A DNA stretch of 64,000 nt from Luteimicrobium xylanilyticum (GCF_009429125.1 NZ_CP045529.1:1426001-1490000), one strand, 5' to 3'. Shown: positions 36,162 through 46,005, counted from the first letter of the stretch. Translations and numbers: made by a program. Notes: generated by a model from the sequence alone, not told the origin.

Positions 36162-37598
36162 GTGTCGAGGCACACCACGTTCCAGTTCACCGCGGACCCG
36201 TCCGCGGAACAGGCACGTGCGCTCGCCCGGCACGAGGGCGCGGCCCGGTTCGCGTTCAACCAGGGCCTGCGGCTGCACCTGAACGCCCGCGACGCGTCCA
36301 AGGGGGGCACCGACGACGGTGCGGTGAAGATCCCGTGGACGGGGTTCGACCTGATCAACGCGTTCAACGCGTGGAAGAAGACCGAGAACGCCGGCCGCCG
36401 CTTCGTCGTCGACGGCTCGGGTGTCGCCGAGTTGGAGGTCACGGGCCTGGCCTGGCGCTCGGAGGTGTCCGCGCAGGTCTTCGAGGAAGCCGTTGTCGAT
36501 CTCGGCAAAGCGTTGAAGGCGTGGACCGACTTCCGGCGGGGCAAGCGCACGGGGAGGCAGGTCGGGCACCCCAGGTTCAAGAAGAAGAACCACGAACGGG
36601 GTTCGTTCCGGATCCGGAACAAGACTTCCAAGACGAAGACCGGTGAACGGGCCATGATCCGTCTCGGGGAGAACGGGCGGCGGTCGGTGACCCTGCCCGG
36701 GATCGGTCCGGTCAAGGTCCACGACGACACTCGCCGGCTGCGTCGGATGCTCGCCACGGGCCGAGCACGGATCCTGTTCGCGACAGTCTCGCGGCGCGGG
36801 GGCCGGTGGCGCATCAGTTTGAACGTCGAAGCCGCCGAGCTCCACCCCGCCGCCCGCCATCGCGTGCGTGAGGGCACCGACGGCGGCGGTTGGGCCGGGG
36901 TGGACCGTGGCCTGCACACGCCCGTGATCGCAGCTCTCGCCGACGGCACCCCCAGCGTGCACATCACCGAGGCACCCAAGGCGCTGTGCACCGCACAGCC
37001 CACGACCCGCCGGCTGCAGAAGTCGGTCTCACGCAAGGTGAAGGGCTCACAGAGCCGTCGGGCGGCCGTTCGGCGACTGGCCCGTCATCACGAGCGGGTC
37101 CGTGCCCGCCGTCACCACTTCCTGCACCAGGTCTCGAACGTGTTGGTCAAGACCCACGACCGCCTCGTCCTCGAAGACCTCAACATCGCCGGGATGCTCG
37201 CCAACCACCACCTCGCTGCCGCAATCTCGGACGCAGCGTGGGGTGAGCTCGCCCGCCAGATCACCTACAAGCAGGCATGGCGTGGCGGGCAGGTGCTGAG
37301 TGCTGACCGGTGGTTCCCGTCGTCGAAGACCTGCTCCGCCTGCGGCAGCGTGACGGCCCAGCTCACGCTCGCCGACCGTGTCTTCGTCTGCGATGCGTGC
37401 GGGCTCACGATCGACCGTGACCTGAACGCCGCGGTCAACCTCGCCACCTGGGGCGAGAAGAACTTCTCCCAGGTCCTGGACCCCGAAGCACGAGGCCAGG
37501 TCACCAACGCCCACCGACCGGACGGCTCTGGCCCGCGCACCCGCGCAGGCGAAACCAGCCGGGACGACGTGGGAACCCTCACCGCCACCGCGGCATAG
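36162..37598 (+). CDS. tnpB: RNA-guided endonuclease TnpB
   Basis: A 478-residue TnpB, the transposon-encoded ancestor of Cas12, which cuts DNA under the guidance of an omega RNA from the element's right end. The RuvC residues are all present: Asp248 in GVDRG, Glu338 in LVLEDLNIAGM, and Asp418/Asp420 in DRDLNAAVNLA. The zinc finger is complete with Cys391, Cys394, Cys410 and Cys413 (CSACG...CDACG). The N-terminal wedge/REC part starts RHTTFQFTADPSAEQ. No tnpA of the Y1 or serine type is present. I take the GTG at 36162 because of the promoter. It looks active. Confidence 0.92.
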   Translation: MSRHTTFQFTADPSAEQARALARHEGAARFAFNQGLRLHLNARDASKGGTDDGAVKIPWTGFDLINAFNAWKKTENAGRRFVVDGSGVAELEVTGLAWRSEVSAQVFEEAVVDLGKALKAWTDFRRGKRTGRQVGHPRFKKKNHERGSFRIRNKTSKTKTGERAMIRLGENGRRSVTLPGIGPVKVHDDTRRLRRMLATGRARILFATVSRRGGRWRISLNVEAAELHPAARHRVREGTDGGGWAGVDRGLHTPVIAALADGTPSVHITEAPKALCTAQPTTRRLQKSVSRKVKGSQSRRAAVRRLARHHERVRARRHHFLHQVSNVLVKTHDRLVLEDLNIAGMLANHHLAAAISDAAWGELARQITYKQAWRGGQVLSADRWFPSSKTCSACGSVTAQLTLADRVFVCDACGLTIDRDLNAAVNLATWGEKNFSQVLDPEARGQVTNAHRPDGSGPRTRAGETSRDDVGTLTATAA

Positions 37599-37636
37599 GG
37601 ACGTCCGAGAAGGACGCTGCCGAACACCCCACCAAG

Positions 37637-37651
37637 GTTGCTCGACAGGCT
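37637..37651 (-). repeat. Right terminal inverted repeat
   Basis: Forward strand GTTGCTCGACAGGCT; complement of the left end with two mismatches. The next four bases TTAG overlap the stop codon of tesB. Confidence 0.75.
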
Positions 37652-38590
37652 TTAGGCAGCGGGGAGGCGGATCATGCCCTCCTGGCTCATCGACGCCACG
37701 AGCACGCCGTCCCGCGTGAACACGCGCGCGGACGCGAGCCCGCGCCCGCCCTGCGCGCTCGACGCCTCCTGCTCGAACAGGAGCCAGTCGTCGACGCGCA
37801 CGTCACGGTGCCACCACATGGCGTGGTCGAGGCTCGCCATCGAGAGGCCGGGGCTCGACCACGCGTGCCCGGCGACCCGCAGGACGGGCTCGAGCATGAG
37901 CTGGTCGCACGCGTACAGGAGCAGGGCGCGGTGCAGGAACTGGTCGTCGGGGACCTGGCCGCGCGAACGGACCCACACGTGCTGGCGGTCGGAGCGCTCG
38001 GCCGCAGGGCCGAGGAAGAGTGCTCCCTCGACGTGCCGCACCTCGAAGGCGGAGTCGTGCGACCAGTGCCGGGCCTGCGGATGGTCGATGAGGCCGAGGG
38101 TCTCGAGCGCCCCCGGGACGTCCTCGGGCGGCGGCACGTCCCGGGGCGCGTGCGCCTGGAACTCGATGCCGTCCTGCTGCTCCTGGAACGACGCGATCAT
38201 CGACAGGATCGGCCGGCCGTGCTGGATGGCGTGGGTGCGGCGCGCGCTGAAGGAGCGGCCGTCGCGCAGCCGCTCGACCGTGAGGTCGACCGGTACGTCG
38301 AGGTCGCCGGCGCGCAGGAAGTAGCCGTGCAGCGAGTGGGGGAGCCGGGCACCTGTGCGCTCGCCGTCGGGCCCGCCGACGGTCCGCCACGCCGCGGTGA
38401 GGGCCTGGGCGAGCACCTGGCCGCCGTAGACGCGGCCGTTGGGCTGGTGCAGGGTCTCGCCGGTGAACAGGTCGTCGCCGACGTTCGCGCCCGACCCGGC
38501 CTCCGTGACCGTGCCGTGCGCGGTGACGTCGAGCACGTGCAGCAGGTGGGCGAGCCGGGCGGCGCCCTGGTCGCGGGCGGTGTCGGCCAC
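37652..38590 (-). CDS. tesB: Acyl-CoA thioesterase II
   Basis: A 312-residue double-hotdog thioesterase hydrolysing medium- to long-chain acyl-CoA. HQPNGRVYGGQVLAQAL near residue 50, LHGYFLRAGDLDVPV, RSFSARRTHAIQHGRPI and the second hotdog with SLDHAMWWHRDVRVDDWLLFEQEA holding the catalytic Asp are as in TesB. The GTG at 38590 begins two bases after the stop of glbO. The final codon TAA lies in the target-site bases of the insertion element, so the element has landed exactly at the gene end without shortening the protein. Confidence 0.93.
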   Translation of the reverse strand: MADTARDQGAARLAHLLHVLDVTAHGTVTEAGSGANVGDDLFTGETLHQPNGRVYGGQVLAQALTAAWRTVGGPDGERTGARLPHSLHGYFLRAGDLDVPVDLTVERLRDGRSFSARRTHAIQHGRPILSMIASFQEQQDGIEFQAHAPRDVPPPEDVPGALETLGLIDHPQARHWSHDSAFEVRHVEGALFLGPAAERSDRQHVWVRSRGQVPDDQFLHRALLLYACDQLMLEPVLRVAGHAWSSPGLSMASLDHAMWWHRDVRVDDWLLFEQEASSAQGGRGLASARVFTRDGVLVASMSQEGMIRLPAA

Positions 38591-38592
38591 GG

Positions 38593-38991
38593 CTACTCCT
38601 CGAAGGTGTTGACGAGCGAGTGGGCGGCGCGCTCGAGGTAGTCCCACAGCGTGGCCTCGTGCAGCGGCGACAGCTCCAGCGCGTCCACGGCCGTGCGCAT
38701 GTGGGCGAGCCAGCGGTCCCGCGCGTCCGGGTTGACCTTGAAGGGGGCGTGCCGCATGCGCAGACGCGGGTGACCGCGGGTCTCGGAGTACGTCGTCGGG
38801 CCGCCCCAGTACTGCTCGAGGAACATCGTCAGGCGATGCCGTGCGGGCCCGAGGTCCGCCTCGGGGTACATCGGGCGCAGCACCTCGTCGGTCGCGACGC
38901 CCTGGTAGAAGACGTCGACCAGCCGGACGAAGGTCGCGTGCCCACCGATCTCGTCGTAGAAGGAACCGGGGGTGGTCGGTGCAGCGCTCAC
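38593..38991 (-). CDS. glbO: Group II truncated haemoglobin (HbO type)
   Basis: A 132-residue 2-on-2 globin. [34 protein letters not shown] gives the helix A/B and B10 Tyr region; [33 protein letters not shown] contains the proximal His (in GHPRLRMRH) and the distal Trp side; the C-terminal [11 protein letters not shown] closes it. HbO binds oxygen tightly and in mycobacteria interacts with lipid membranes and peroxides. It is coupled to tesB downstream. The GTG is set by GATACT six bases upstream. Confidence 0.93.
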   Translation of the reverse strand: MSAAPTTPGSFYDEIGGHATFVRLVDVFYQGVATDEVLRPMYPEADLGPARHRLTMFLEQYWGGPTTYSETRGHPRLRMRHAPFKVNPDARDRWLAHMRTAVDALELSPLHEATLWDYLERAAHSLVNTFEE

Positions 38992-38997
38992 CGACCT

Positions 38998-39003
38998 AGT
39001 ATC
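38998..39003 (-). promoter_or_regulatory. -10 box of glbO-tesB
   Basis: GATACT on the reverse strand, six bases before the GTG; weak match at the first base. Confidence 0.4.
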
Positions 39004-39056
39004 GCCGGAGCGGGGGGCCGTTCTGCGTTCCCCCGGCGCGCGCGGCCTGCGCGGTC

Positions 39057-39062
39057 TAGGGT
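39057..39062 (+). promoter_or_regulatory. -10 box of the EIIA gene
   Basis: TAGGGT about 31 bases before the ATG; the short leader carries GGGAGG. Confidence 0.45.
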
Positions 39063-39093
39063 GGGCGAGGTTCACCACGAGACGGGAGGCTGC

Positions 39094-39615
39094 ATGACGT
39101 CGCCGCACGAGGACGTCGTCACCGCCGTCCCCGCGACCCGGCTCGTCCTGTCGGCCCCGCTCGACGGCGTCGTGCACGCGATCGAGGACGTGCCGGACCA
39201 CGTGTTCTCGGCCGGGATCGCCGGCCCCGGCGTCGCGATCGAGCCGGACCGTCCCACGCACGGCCCCGCCCTCGCGCACGCGCCTGTCGCCGGGCGGCTG
39301 GTCACGCTGTTCGCGCACGCGTTCGCGGTCGAGCCCTCGCCCGGGACGACGGTCCTGGTGCACCTCGGCATCGACACCGTCCGGCTCGCGGGCGAGGGTT
39401 TCGCGCTGTACGCGGCGGAAGGCGAGCAGGTCGCCCAGGGCGACCCCGTGATCGGCTGGGACCCCGACGGCGTCGAGGCACGTGGCTTGGGCGTGCTCTG
39501 CCCGGTCGTCGCGCTCCAGGCCGAACCCGGCAGCGTCGAGCTCCTCGTGGAGCCGGGACGGCAGGTCACGGCGGGGACCCCCCTGCTCGCGTGGACGCCG
39601 CCGACAGCAGCCTGA
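39094..39615 (+). CDS. PTS glucose-family EIIA (Crr-like)
   Basis: A 173-residue single-domain EIIA. His75 (FAHAFAV) and His90 (VHLGIDTV) occupy the places of the two active-site histidines, His90 being the phosphorylated one, and the numbering is the same as in E. coli EIIA-Glc. [23 protein letters not shown] and [10 protein letters not shown] complete the fold. No EI, HPr or EIIBC gene is nearby, so its sugar and any regulatory role are open. GGGAGG precedes the ATG. Confidence 0.92.
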   Translation: MTSPHEDVVTAVPATRLVLSAPLDGVVHAIEDVPDHVFSAGIAGPGVAIEPDRPTHGPALAHAPVAGRLVTLFAHAFAVEPSPGTTVLVHLGIDTVRLAGEGFALYAAEGEQVAQGDPVIGWDPDGVEARGLGVLCPVVALQAEPGSVELLVEPGRQVTAGTPLLAWTPPTAA

Positions 39616-39637
39616 CCTTCGTGGCACGATGTCGGCC

Positions 39638-40240
39638 ATGCCTCGGCTCATTCGACGAACGTGGAAGCAGACGGCGCCCCTCGGGTTGGCGCTCGCGACG
39701 GGTCTGGTGCTCACCGGGTGCTCGACGACCTCCGGGCCCGACCAGGGCGGGGCGCCCCCCGCCTCGTCGGCGACGCCCACGAGGGCGGACGGCGGTGCCG
39801 ACGCGGCCGACGCCGCCGGCGGGGGCGCCGACGGCGGACGTGGGTCCGGCTCGTTCGAGGTGACCGGCGACGTCGCGCTCTCCGGTGACCTCACCGACGT
39901 CCTGTGCATCGAGGCGAACGAGGACGACTACGTCGCCCAGGGCCACGCGACGGTGCACGGCAAGGACGTCACCGTGGGCGCCGAGGTGCCGTCGGGCCGG
40001 GCGGACGCGGGCGACGAGCAGGAGTCGAACTCGCTCTCCGTCGGCGACACGCTCTACAACCGGACCAGCATGGCCGACGAGCTGCTCTCGGGCTCCCGCG
40101 ACGGCCAGAAGCTCACGGTGAAGGCCAAGCTCGTCGAGTCGCACGACCCCTTCGACGCCTCGAAGATCGACGACCACGCGTCCTGGCGGACGGTCGTCCT
40201 CACGACCCACTGGGACTGCGGCGGCCAGCTCCCCGGCTGA
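39638..40240 (+). CDS. Putative lipoprotein of unknown function
   Basis: A 200-residue exported protein. Basic RLIRRTWKQ, a hydrophobic stretch and the lipobox LTGCST put the lipid-bearing Cys near residue 28. A Gly/Ala/Asp linker (about 30-70) leads to a compact domain of about 130 residues with two Cys ([12 protein letters not shown] and HWDCGGQ) that could form a disulfide. I do not recognise the domain. ATG at 39638 lies seven bases after CACGAT; ATG at 39629 is the alternative. Confidence 0.75.
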   Translation: MPRLIRRTWKQTAPLGLALATGLVLTGCSTTSGPDQGGAPPASSATPTRADGGADAADAAGGGADGGRGSGSFEVTGDVALSGDLTDVLCIEANEDDYVAQGHATVHGKDVTVGAEVPSGRADAGDEQESNSLSVGDTLYNRTSMADELLSGSRDGQKLTVKAKLVESHDPFDASKIDDHASWRTVVLTTHWDCGGQLPG

Positions 40241-40249
40241 CGGCCACGA

Positions 40250-41164
40250 TCACGCCGAGACCAGCGCGACGTCCGCGTCGTGGAGCTCGTCGCGGACGGC
40301 GAGGCGCACGGCCCGCTGCACGTCCCACTGCATCGCGGGGCGCGTGCGCACCGAGACCGAGAGCTGGACGCCGTCGGCCGTGATCGCGTCGCCGACCTCG
40401 ATCGACGGCGGCTCCAGGAAGGCCCCGCCGAGGACGGCGTCGGCCTGGACCGAGTCGACGGCACGCCGGACCGCGGCCTGCGCCGCGCCGAGGTCCGCGT
40501 CCGCCGCGACGACCACGGGCACGACGGCGTTGGCCCACTCCTGGGTCTGGTTCCCGACGCGGGCGATGTCGCCGTTGCGCAGGTACCACAGCGTCCCGGC
40601 CGAGTCACGGACCTTCGTCACCCGGAGCGCGACCTCCTCGACGGTGCCGCGCACCACGGCGAAGTCCACGGTGTCGCCGACGCCGTACTGGTCCTCCAGC
40701 AGCATGAACGTGCCCGACAGGAAGTCCTTGACCAGGCTCTGCGCGCCGAAGCCGAACGCCACGCCCACGATCCCCGCGGACGCGATGAACGGGGCGAGGT
40801 CCACCCCGAGGTCGCCGAGCACGAGCAGCACCGCCAGCGTCCCGACGACGATCGAGGACGTCGAGCGCAGCACCGTGCCCAGGGTCCGGGCCCGCTGGGC
40901 GCGGCGCTCGGCCACCACGGGATCGACCTTGAGCAGCCCGCCGGTCAGCGACTCGGACTGGTAGCCGCGCGCGATCCGGTCGATGGTCCGGTGGATGAGC
41001 CAGCGCAGCAGCACCAGCACCAGGATCGACACGACGATCGTGACCGCGATCCGCAGCGGGACGCCCACGAACCAGTCCCACCACTGCGACGGCTCGGCGG
41101 GCGGGATGATCGACGGCTCGCTCGGTGACGGGCTCGGCGTCGGCGTGGTGGCGGCGTGGAGCAT
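40250..41164 (-). CDS. Small-conductance mechanosensitive channel MscS
   Basis: A 304-residue inner-membrane channel opening under osmotic down-shock. Three spans: FVGVPLRIAVTIVVSILVLVLLRWL, STSSIVVGTLAVLLVLGDLGV and the pore helix PFIASAGIVGVAFGFGAQSLVKDFLSG with its Gly/Ala packing pattern. The beta domain (YGVGDTVDFAVVRGTVEEVALRVTKVRD) and the C-terminal alpha/beta cage follow. A Pro/Ser-rich N-terminus precedes the first span. The ATG lies seven bases after TACCCT. Confidence 0.93.
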   Translation of the reverse strand: MLHAATTPTPSPSPSEPSIIPPAEPSQWWDWFVGVPLRIAVTIVVSILVLVLLRWLIHRTIDRIARGYQSESLTGGLLKVDPVVAERRAQRARTLGTVLRSTSSIVVGTLAVLLVLGDLGVDLAPFIASAGIVGVAFGFGAQSLVKDFLSGTFMLLEDQYGVGDTVDFAVVRGTVEEVALRVTKVRDSAGTLWYLRNGDIARVGNQTQEWANAVVPVVVAADADLGAAQAAVRRAVDSVQADAVLGGAFLEPPSIEVGDAITADGVQLSVSVRTRPAMQWDVQRAVRLAVRDELHDADVALVSA

Positions 41165-41171
41165 GGCCCCC

Positions 41172-41177
41172 AGGGTA
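41172..41177 (-). promoter_or_regulatory. -10 box of mscS
   Basis: TACCCT, seven bases, then ATG on the reverse strand. Confidence 0.5.
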
Positions 41178-41243
41178 GTGGGCGGGCATGAGCACTTGCC
41201 GGGCGCGCCGGGCCACGTCGAGGCAGGTCGCCGACCGTTCTGG

Positions 41244-41249
41244 CAGGAT
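41244..41249 (+). promoter_or_regulatory. Possible -10 box of malQ
   Basis: CAGGAT seven bases before the GTG; matches the TAnnnT pattern only at A2 and T6. Confidence 0.3.
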
Positions 41250-41256
41250 CGCGGGT

Positions 41257-43404
41257 GTGAGCGACTCGTCCACCACTGCCCCGGCCGGCGCGGCACCTCT
41301 GCGCGAGCTCGCGGAGGCGTACGGCGTCGCGTCGGAGTACTGGAGCTTCTTCGGCGAGCGGGTCGTCGTCCCCGACGAGACCCTGCGCGCGGTGCTCGGC
41401 GCCCTCGGCGTGCCCGCGACGACGCCCGACCTCGTGCGCGTGCACCTCGCGCACCGCCACGACGACCCGTGGCGCCGCATGCTTCCGGCGTCCGTCGTCG
41501 CCCGGCAGGGCCGCACGACGCCCTTCCCCGTGCACGTGGACCACGGCGAACCGGTCGAGGTGTGGCTCGAGCTCGAGGACGGCGGCCGCCTCGACCCGGC
41601 CCAGGTCGACCACGTCGTGGAGCCGCGCACGGTCGACGGGCGGCTGGTGGGAGAGGCGACCTTCGAGGTCCCGGCCGACGCGCCGCTCGGCTGGCACGTG
41701 CTGCACGCGTCGAGCGGGACGCGCACCGCGCACGCGACGCTCGTCGTCACGCCCGACCGGCTCGAGCTGCCGGACCTCGGCCCGGACGGACGGGCCTGGG
41801 GCCTCATGGCGCAGCTCTACTCGGTGCGCTCCAGCCAGTCGTGGGGGGTCGGCGACCTGGCCGACCTCGCGGACCTCGCGTGGCTCGCTGCCCGCCGCGA
41901 GGGTGCCGACTTCGTGCTCGTGAACCCGCTCCACGCGGCCGAGCCGAGCGCGCCGCTCACCCCGTCGCCGTACCTGCCGACGACCCGGCGCTTCGTGCAC
42001 CCGCTGTACGTCCGCGTCGAGGACGTGCGCGAGACGGCCTACCTGTCGGCCGCGGACCGGTCGCTCGTCGAGTGGTCGTTCGACACCGTCCGCGACCTCG
42101 ACGAGGACCCGGGACCGATCGACCGCGACACCGCCTGGAGCGCGAAGCGCTCGGCGCTCGAGGTCGTGTTCGCCCAACCGCGCTCGGCCGCGCGCGACGC
42201 GGTGTTCGCGCAGTTCCGCGCCGAGCAGGGCAAGGGGCTCGAGGACTTCGCGCTGTGGTGCGCGCTCGTCGACCACTTCGGCGGCGCCGAGTGGCCCGAG
42301 GAGGCGCAGGACCCCGCGAGCCCCCTCGTGGCGGAGCTGCGCCGGGAGCTGGCCGACCAGGTCGACTTCTGGTGCTGGCTGCAGTGGGTCGCCGACGAGC
42401 AGCTCGCCCACGCGCAGGAGCAGGCGACGAGCGGCGGGATGCGGATCGGCGTCGTGCACGACCTCGCCGTCGGCGTGCACCCCCACGGGGCCGACCGGTG
42501 GGCGCAGCGCGGGGCGCTCGCCTCGGGCGTCGGCGTCGGTGCGCCACCCGACATGTACAACCAGCAGGGGCAGAACTGGTCGCAGCCGCCGTGGAACCCG
42601 CTCGAGCTCGAGCGGCTCGGCTACGCGCCCTATCGCGACATGCTGCGCGGCGTCCTGCGGCACGCCGGCGGGCTGCGCGTCGACCACATCCTCGGCCTGT
42701 TCCGGATGTGGTGGGTGCCGGACGGCATGACCCCCGACCAGGGCACCTACGTGCGGTTCGACCACGAGGCGCTCGTCGGGATCCTGTGCCTCGAGGCACA
42801 GCGCGCGGGTGCGCTGGTCGTGGGGGAGGACCTGGGCACGGTCGAGCCCTGGATCCGCGACTACCTCGCCGACCGCGGCGTGCTCGGGACGTCCGTCCTG
42901 TGGTTCGAGAAGGCCGACGACGGCGCCCCCCGGGCACCCGAGGACTACCGCGCCGCGACCCTCGCGAGCGTCACGACGCACGACCTGCCGCCGACCGCCG
43001 GGTACCTCGCGGGCGAGCACGTCGAGCTGCGCGACCGCCTGGGGCTGCTCACCGAGCCCGTCGAGGAGGTCCGTCGCGACGCCAGGCGCGAGCGCGAGGC
43101 GATGGTCCGGGCGCTGAAGGCCCGTGGCCTCGTCGGCGACGACCCGTCCGAGCGCGAGCTCGTCGAGGCGCTCCACCGTTACGTCGCGCAGAGCCCCGCG
43201 GCGCTCGTCGGGGTCTCGCTCGCCGACGCGACGGGGGAGCGTCGCGCCCAGAACCAGCCCGGCACCGACCAGGAGTACCCGAACTGGAAGGTTCCGCTCG
43301 GCGACGCGTCGGGCCGGCCCGTCCTGCTCGACGACCTGTTCGACTCGGCTCGGCTGCAGTCCCTGCTGCAGGTCGTCGACGAGGCCGTCCACCCGGAGGA
43401 CTGA
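41257..43404 (+). CDS. malQ: 4-alpha-glucanotransferase (amylomaltase)
   Basis: A 715-residue GH77 enzyme transferring alpha-1,4-glucan segments in maltodextrin/glycogen metabolism. An N-terminal beta-sandwich of about 180 residues marks the long actinobacterial type. Catalytic motifs: GLRVDHILGLFRMWWVP (nucleophile Asp), VVGEDLGTVEP (acid/base Glu) and SVTTHDLPPTAGYL (third carboxylate). GAPPDMYNQQGQNWSQPPWNP (the family's G-x-P-P-D loop) is intact. The start GTG is the one in frame at 41257. No glycogen genes adjoin. Confidence 0.95.
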   Translation: MSDSSTTAPAGAAPLRELAEAYGVASEYWSFFGERVVVPDETLRAVLGALGVPATTPDLVRVHLAHRHDDPWRRMLPASVVARQGRTTPFPVHVDHGEPVEVWLELEDGGRLDPAQVDHVVEPRTVDGRLVGEATFEVPADAPLGWHVLHASSGTRTAHATLVVTPDRLELPDLGPDGRAWGLMAQLYSVRSSQSWGVGDLADLADLAWLAARREGADFVLVNPLHAAEPSAPLTPSPYLPTTRRFVHPLYVRVEDVRETAYLSAADRSLVEWSFDTVRDLDEDPGPIDRDTAWSAKRSALEVVFAQPRSAARDAVFAQFRAEQGKGLEDFALWCALVDHFGGAEWPEEAQDPASPLVAELRRELADQVDFWCWLQWVADEQLAHAQEQATSGGMRIGVVHDLAVGVHPHGADRWAQRGALASGVGVGAPPDMYNQQGQNWSQPPWNPLELERLGYAPYRDMLRGVLRHAGGLRVDHILGLFRMWWVPDGMTPDQGTYVRFDHEALVGILCLEAQRAGALVVGEDLGTVEPWIRDYLADRGVLGTSVLWFEKADDGAPRAPEDYRAATLASVTTHDLPPTAGYLAGEHVELRDRLGLLTEPVEEVRRDARREREAMVRALKARGLVGDDPSERELVEALHRYVAQSPAALVGVSLADATGERRAQNQPGTDQEYPNWKVPLGDASGRPVLLDDLFDSARLQSLLQVVDEAVHPED

Positions 43405-43428
43405 GCCTCCGGGCGGACGGTCCGCGCG

Positions 43429-46005
43429 TCAGGCGCGCGCGTCGGCCGCCTGCGCCGCGAGCGAGCGCTCGGTCGCGGCGAGGTTCTCGGTGACCAGACG
43501 GCGCAGCGCCGGCGGGGCGTCGACGTTCGCGTCGAGCCAGGCCCGCCCGGCGTCACGGAGCGCCGTGTTCGCGAGCGGCGCCGGGTACAGGCCGTGGATG
43601 ATCTGGTCGGCCATGTGGTAGCTGCGCTGCGTCCACAGCGGGACGAGCGCGGCGAAGTACGGCTCGACGAGGCCCTCGAGGACGGCGGGGTCCGTGACGT
43701 GCGTGAACCCGAGGCCCGTCGCGCGGACGATCGCGTTCGGCGCGTCGGTGCTGTCGACGAGGCGGTCGAACGCAGCGCGCTTCGCCTCGGCCGTCGGGGT
43801 CGCCGCCGTCGCGCGGGCCGCGGCCTGCTGGCCGTTCGCCGTGTTGTCGGACGCGAGCGCCGCGTCGAGCTCGGCCTGGTCGGCGCGGCCCGTCACGACG
43901 AGCCCCTCGAGGAGCTCCCAGCGCAGGTCGGTGTCGATCTCGAGGCCGTCGAGGCGCGTCGCGCCGTCGAGCAGCGCGCGCAGGACGTCCGCGTGCGCGT
44001 CGGTGCTCGCGACGTTCGCGAACGACTTCACGAACTGGAACTGTGCGTCCGAGCCCGCCTCGGCGGACTGCGCGAGCTCCCACAGCGCGTCACCCACGTG
44101 GACGAGCGTCTCGGCGCGCCGCTCGGGTGCCACGTACGACGACGCCGCGAGCCCGAGCTGGGCGAGCGTCGTCCGGATCGTGGTCGACTCCGTCTCGGTG
44201 GCGATGTTGCCGAGGACGAGGCGCACGTAGTCGCTGGCCGGCATCTCGCCGTCGCGCGTCGCGTCCCACGCGCTGCCCCACACGAGCGAGCGCGCGAGCG
44301 GGTCCTCGATCTTCGCGAGGTGCTCGATCGCCGTCGTCAGCGACACGTCGTCGAGGCGGATCTTCGCGTACGCGAGGTCGTCGTCGTTCACGAGGACCAG
44401 GTCGGGCCGGGCCACGCCCACCAGCTCGGGGACCTCCGTGCGCTCGCCGTCGACGTCGAGCTCGACGCGGTGCGTGCGCACGAGCCTCTGCGTCCCCGCG
44501 CCGCCCTCGCCGTCGACCAGGTCGTAGAAGCCCACCGCGAGCCGGTGCGGGCGCAGCGTGTCGTGGTCCGCGGGCGCCGTCTGGACGATCGCGAACGCCG
44601 AGACGGTCCCGTCCTTCACCTCGACCTCGGGGCGGAGCGTGTTCACGCCCGCCGTCTCGAGCCACAGCCCCGACCAGCCCGACAGGTCGCGGCCGCTCGT
44701 CGCCTCCAGCTCGACCAGGAGGTCACGCAGCTCCGTGTTCCCGTGCGCGTGCTTGCGGAAGTAGCTGCCGACCCCCGCGAAGAACTCGTCCACGCCCACC
44801 CACGCCACGAGCTGCTTGAGCACCGACGCACCCTTGGCGTACGTGATGCCGTCGAAGTTGACCTGGACGTCCTCGAGGTCGTTGATCGTCGCCACGATCG
44901 GGTGCGTCGAGGGGAGCTGGTCCTGCCGGTACGCCCACGTCTTCTCCATGGCGTTGAACGTCGTCCAGGCGCCCGTCCACTCGGTGGCCTCGGCCGTGGC
45001 GATCGTCGACGCCCACTCCGCGAACGACTCGTTCAGCCACAGGTCGTTCCACCACTTCATGGTGACGAGGTCGCCGAACCACATGTGCGCGAGCTCGTGC
45101 AGGATCGTCACGACGCGCCGCTCCTTGACGGCGTCCGTCACCTTCGACCGGAACACGTACGTCTCCGTGAACGTCACCGCGCCCGCGTTCTCCATCGCGC
45201 CCGCGTTGAACTCCGGGACGAAGAGCTGGTCGTACTTGGCGAACGGGTACGGGACCCCGAACTTGCCCTCGTAGTAGGCGAAGCCCTCGCGCGTCTTGTC
45301 GAACACGTAGTCGGCGTCGAGGTGGGCCGCGAGGGACTTGCGGGCGTACACGCCGAGCGGGATCGTCCGGCCGTCCGACGACGTCAGCTCGCTGTGCTCC
45401 GACACATAGGGTCCCGCGACCAGCGCGGTGATGTAGGACGAGATCACGGGCGTCGGCTCGAACGCCCACGTCGAGGCGTCCTCGCGGCCGTCACCGGCCG
45501 GTGTGGGCTCCGGCGTCGGGGAGTTGCTCACCACCGCCCACGACGACGGCGCCGTCACCGTGAACGCGAACGTCGCCTTGAGGTCGGGCTGCTCGAAGAC
45601 CGCGAACATCCGCCGCGAGTCCGGCACCTCGAACTGCGAGTACAGGTACACCTCGCCGTCCGCGGGGTCCACGAACCGGTGCAGGCCCTCACCCGTGTTC
45701 GTGTACGCGCAGTCCGCGTCCACCACCAGCTCGTTCGTGGCCTCCAGGCCGTCCAGCGCGATCCGCGAGTCCGCGAACACCGACGCCGGGTCCAGGGAAC
45801 GGCCGTTCAGCGTGACCGCGTGCACCGTCGGCGCCACGAGGTCCACGAACGTGCTCGCCCCCGGCGTCGCGTCGAACCGGATCGTCGCCGTCGAGCGGAA
45901 CGTCGTCGGGCCGGTCGTCAGATCGAGCACGACGTCGTACGAACGGGACTGCACCACCCCCGCGCGCTCCGTAGCTTCGACACGGGTGAGGTTCTCTCCG
46001 GGCAC
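43429..46005 (-). CDS. pepN: Aminopeptidase N (M1 family)
   Basis: An 858-residue zinc aminopeptidase that removes N-terminal residues from peptides in the cytoplasm. GAMEN (N-terminus recognition) is at about residue 270 and HELAH at about 303, followed by [14 protein letters not shown] with the third zinc ligand Glu; [12 protein letters not shown] is also typical. The C-terminal ERAP1-like helical domain is complete. GAAGGAG stands before the GTG at 46005; the frame extends upstream without a ribosome site. Single gene, convergent with malQ. Confidence 0.95.
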   Translation of the reverse strand: MPGENLTRVEATERAGVVQSRSYDVVLDLTTGPTTFRSTATIRFDATPGASTFVDLVAPTVHAVTLNGRSLDPASVFADSRIALDGLEATNELVVDADCAYTNTGEGLHRFVDPADGEVYLYSQFEVPDSRRMFAVFEQPDLKATFAFTVTAPSSWAVVSNSPTPEPTPAGDGREDASTWAFEPTPVISSYITALVAGPYVSEHSELTSSDGRTIPLGVYARKSLAAHLDADYVFDKTREGFAYYEGKFGVPYPFAKYDQLFVPEFNAGAMENAGAVTFTETYVFRSKVTDAVKERRVVTILHELAHMWFGDLVTMKWWNDLWLNESFAEWASTIATAEATEWTGAWTTFNAMEKTWAYRQDQLPSTHPIVATINDLEDVQVNFDGITYAKGASVLKQLVAWVGVDEFFAGVGSYFRKHAHGNTELRDLLVELEATSGRDLSGWSGLWLETAGVNTLRPEVEVKDGTVSAFAIVQTAPADHDTLRPHRLAVGFYDLVDGEGGAGTQRLVRTHRVELDVDGERTEVPELVGVARPDLVLVNDDDLAYAKIRLDDVSLTTAIEHLAKIEDPLARSLVWGSAWDATRDGEMPASDYVRLVLGNIATETESTTIRTTLAQLGLAASSYVAPERRAETLVHVGDALWELAQSAEAGSDAQFQFVKSFANVASTDAHADVLRALLDGATRLDGLEIDTDLRWELLEGLVVTGRADQAELDAALASDNTANGQQAAARATAATPTAEAKRAAFDRLVDSTDAPNAIVRATGLGFTHVTDPAVLEGLVEPYFAALVPLWTQRSYHMADQIIHGLYPAPLANTALRDAGRAWLDANVDAPPALRRLVTENLAATERSLAAQAADARA

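Larger units (their letters stand above)
35421..37655. mobile_element. 2.2-kb insertion with IS5-like ends carrying tnpB
   Basis: Matching terminal inverted repeats (35425-35439 and 37637-37651) enclose the IS5-family transposase remnant (reverse) and an intact tnpB (forward). The bases next to the ends, CTAG on the left and TTAG on the right, both fit the YTAR target of IS5 elements; as a duplication they match at three of four places. The element lies between tesB and the SDR gene, two reverse genes that would otherwise be about 27 bases apart. Confidence 0.75.

Noticed and set aside
40945-43392. An 815-codon reverse open frame
   Set aside because: Antisense to malQ, which has full GH77 motifs.
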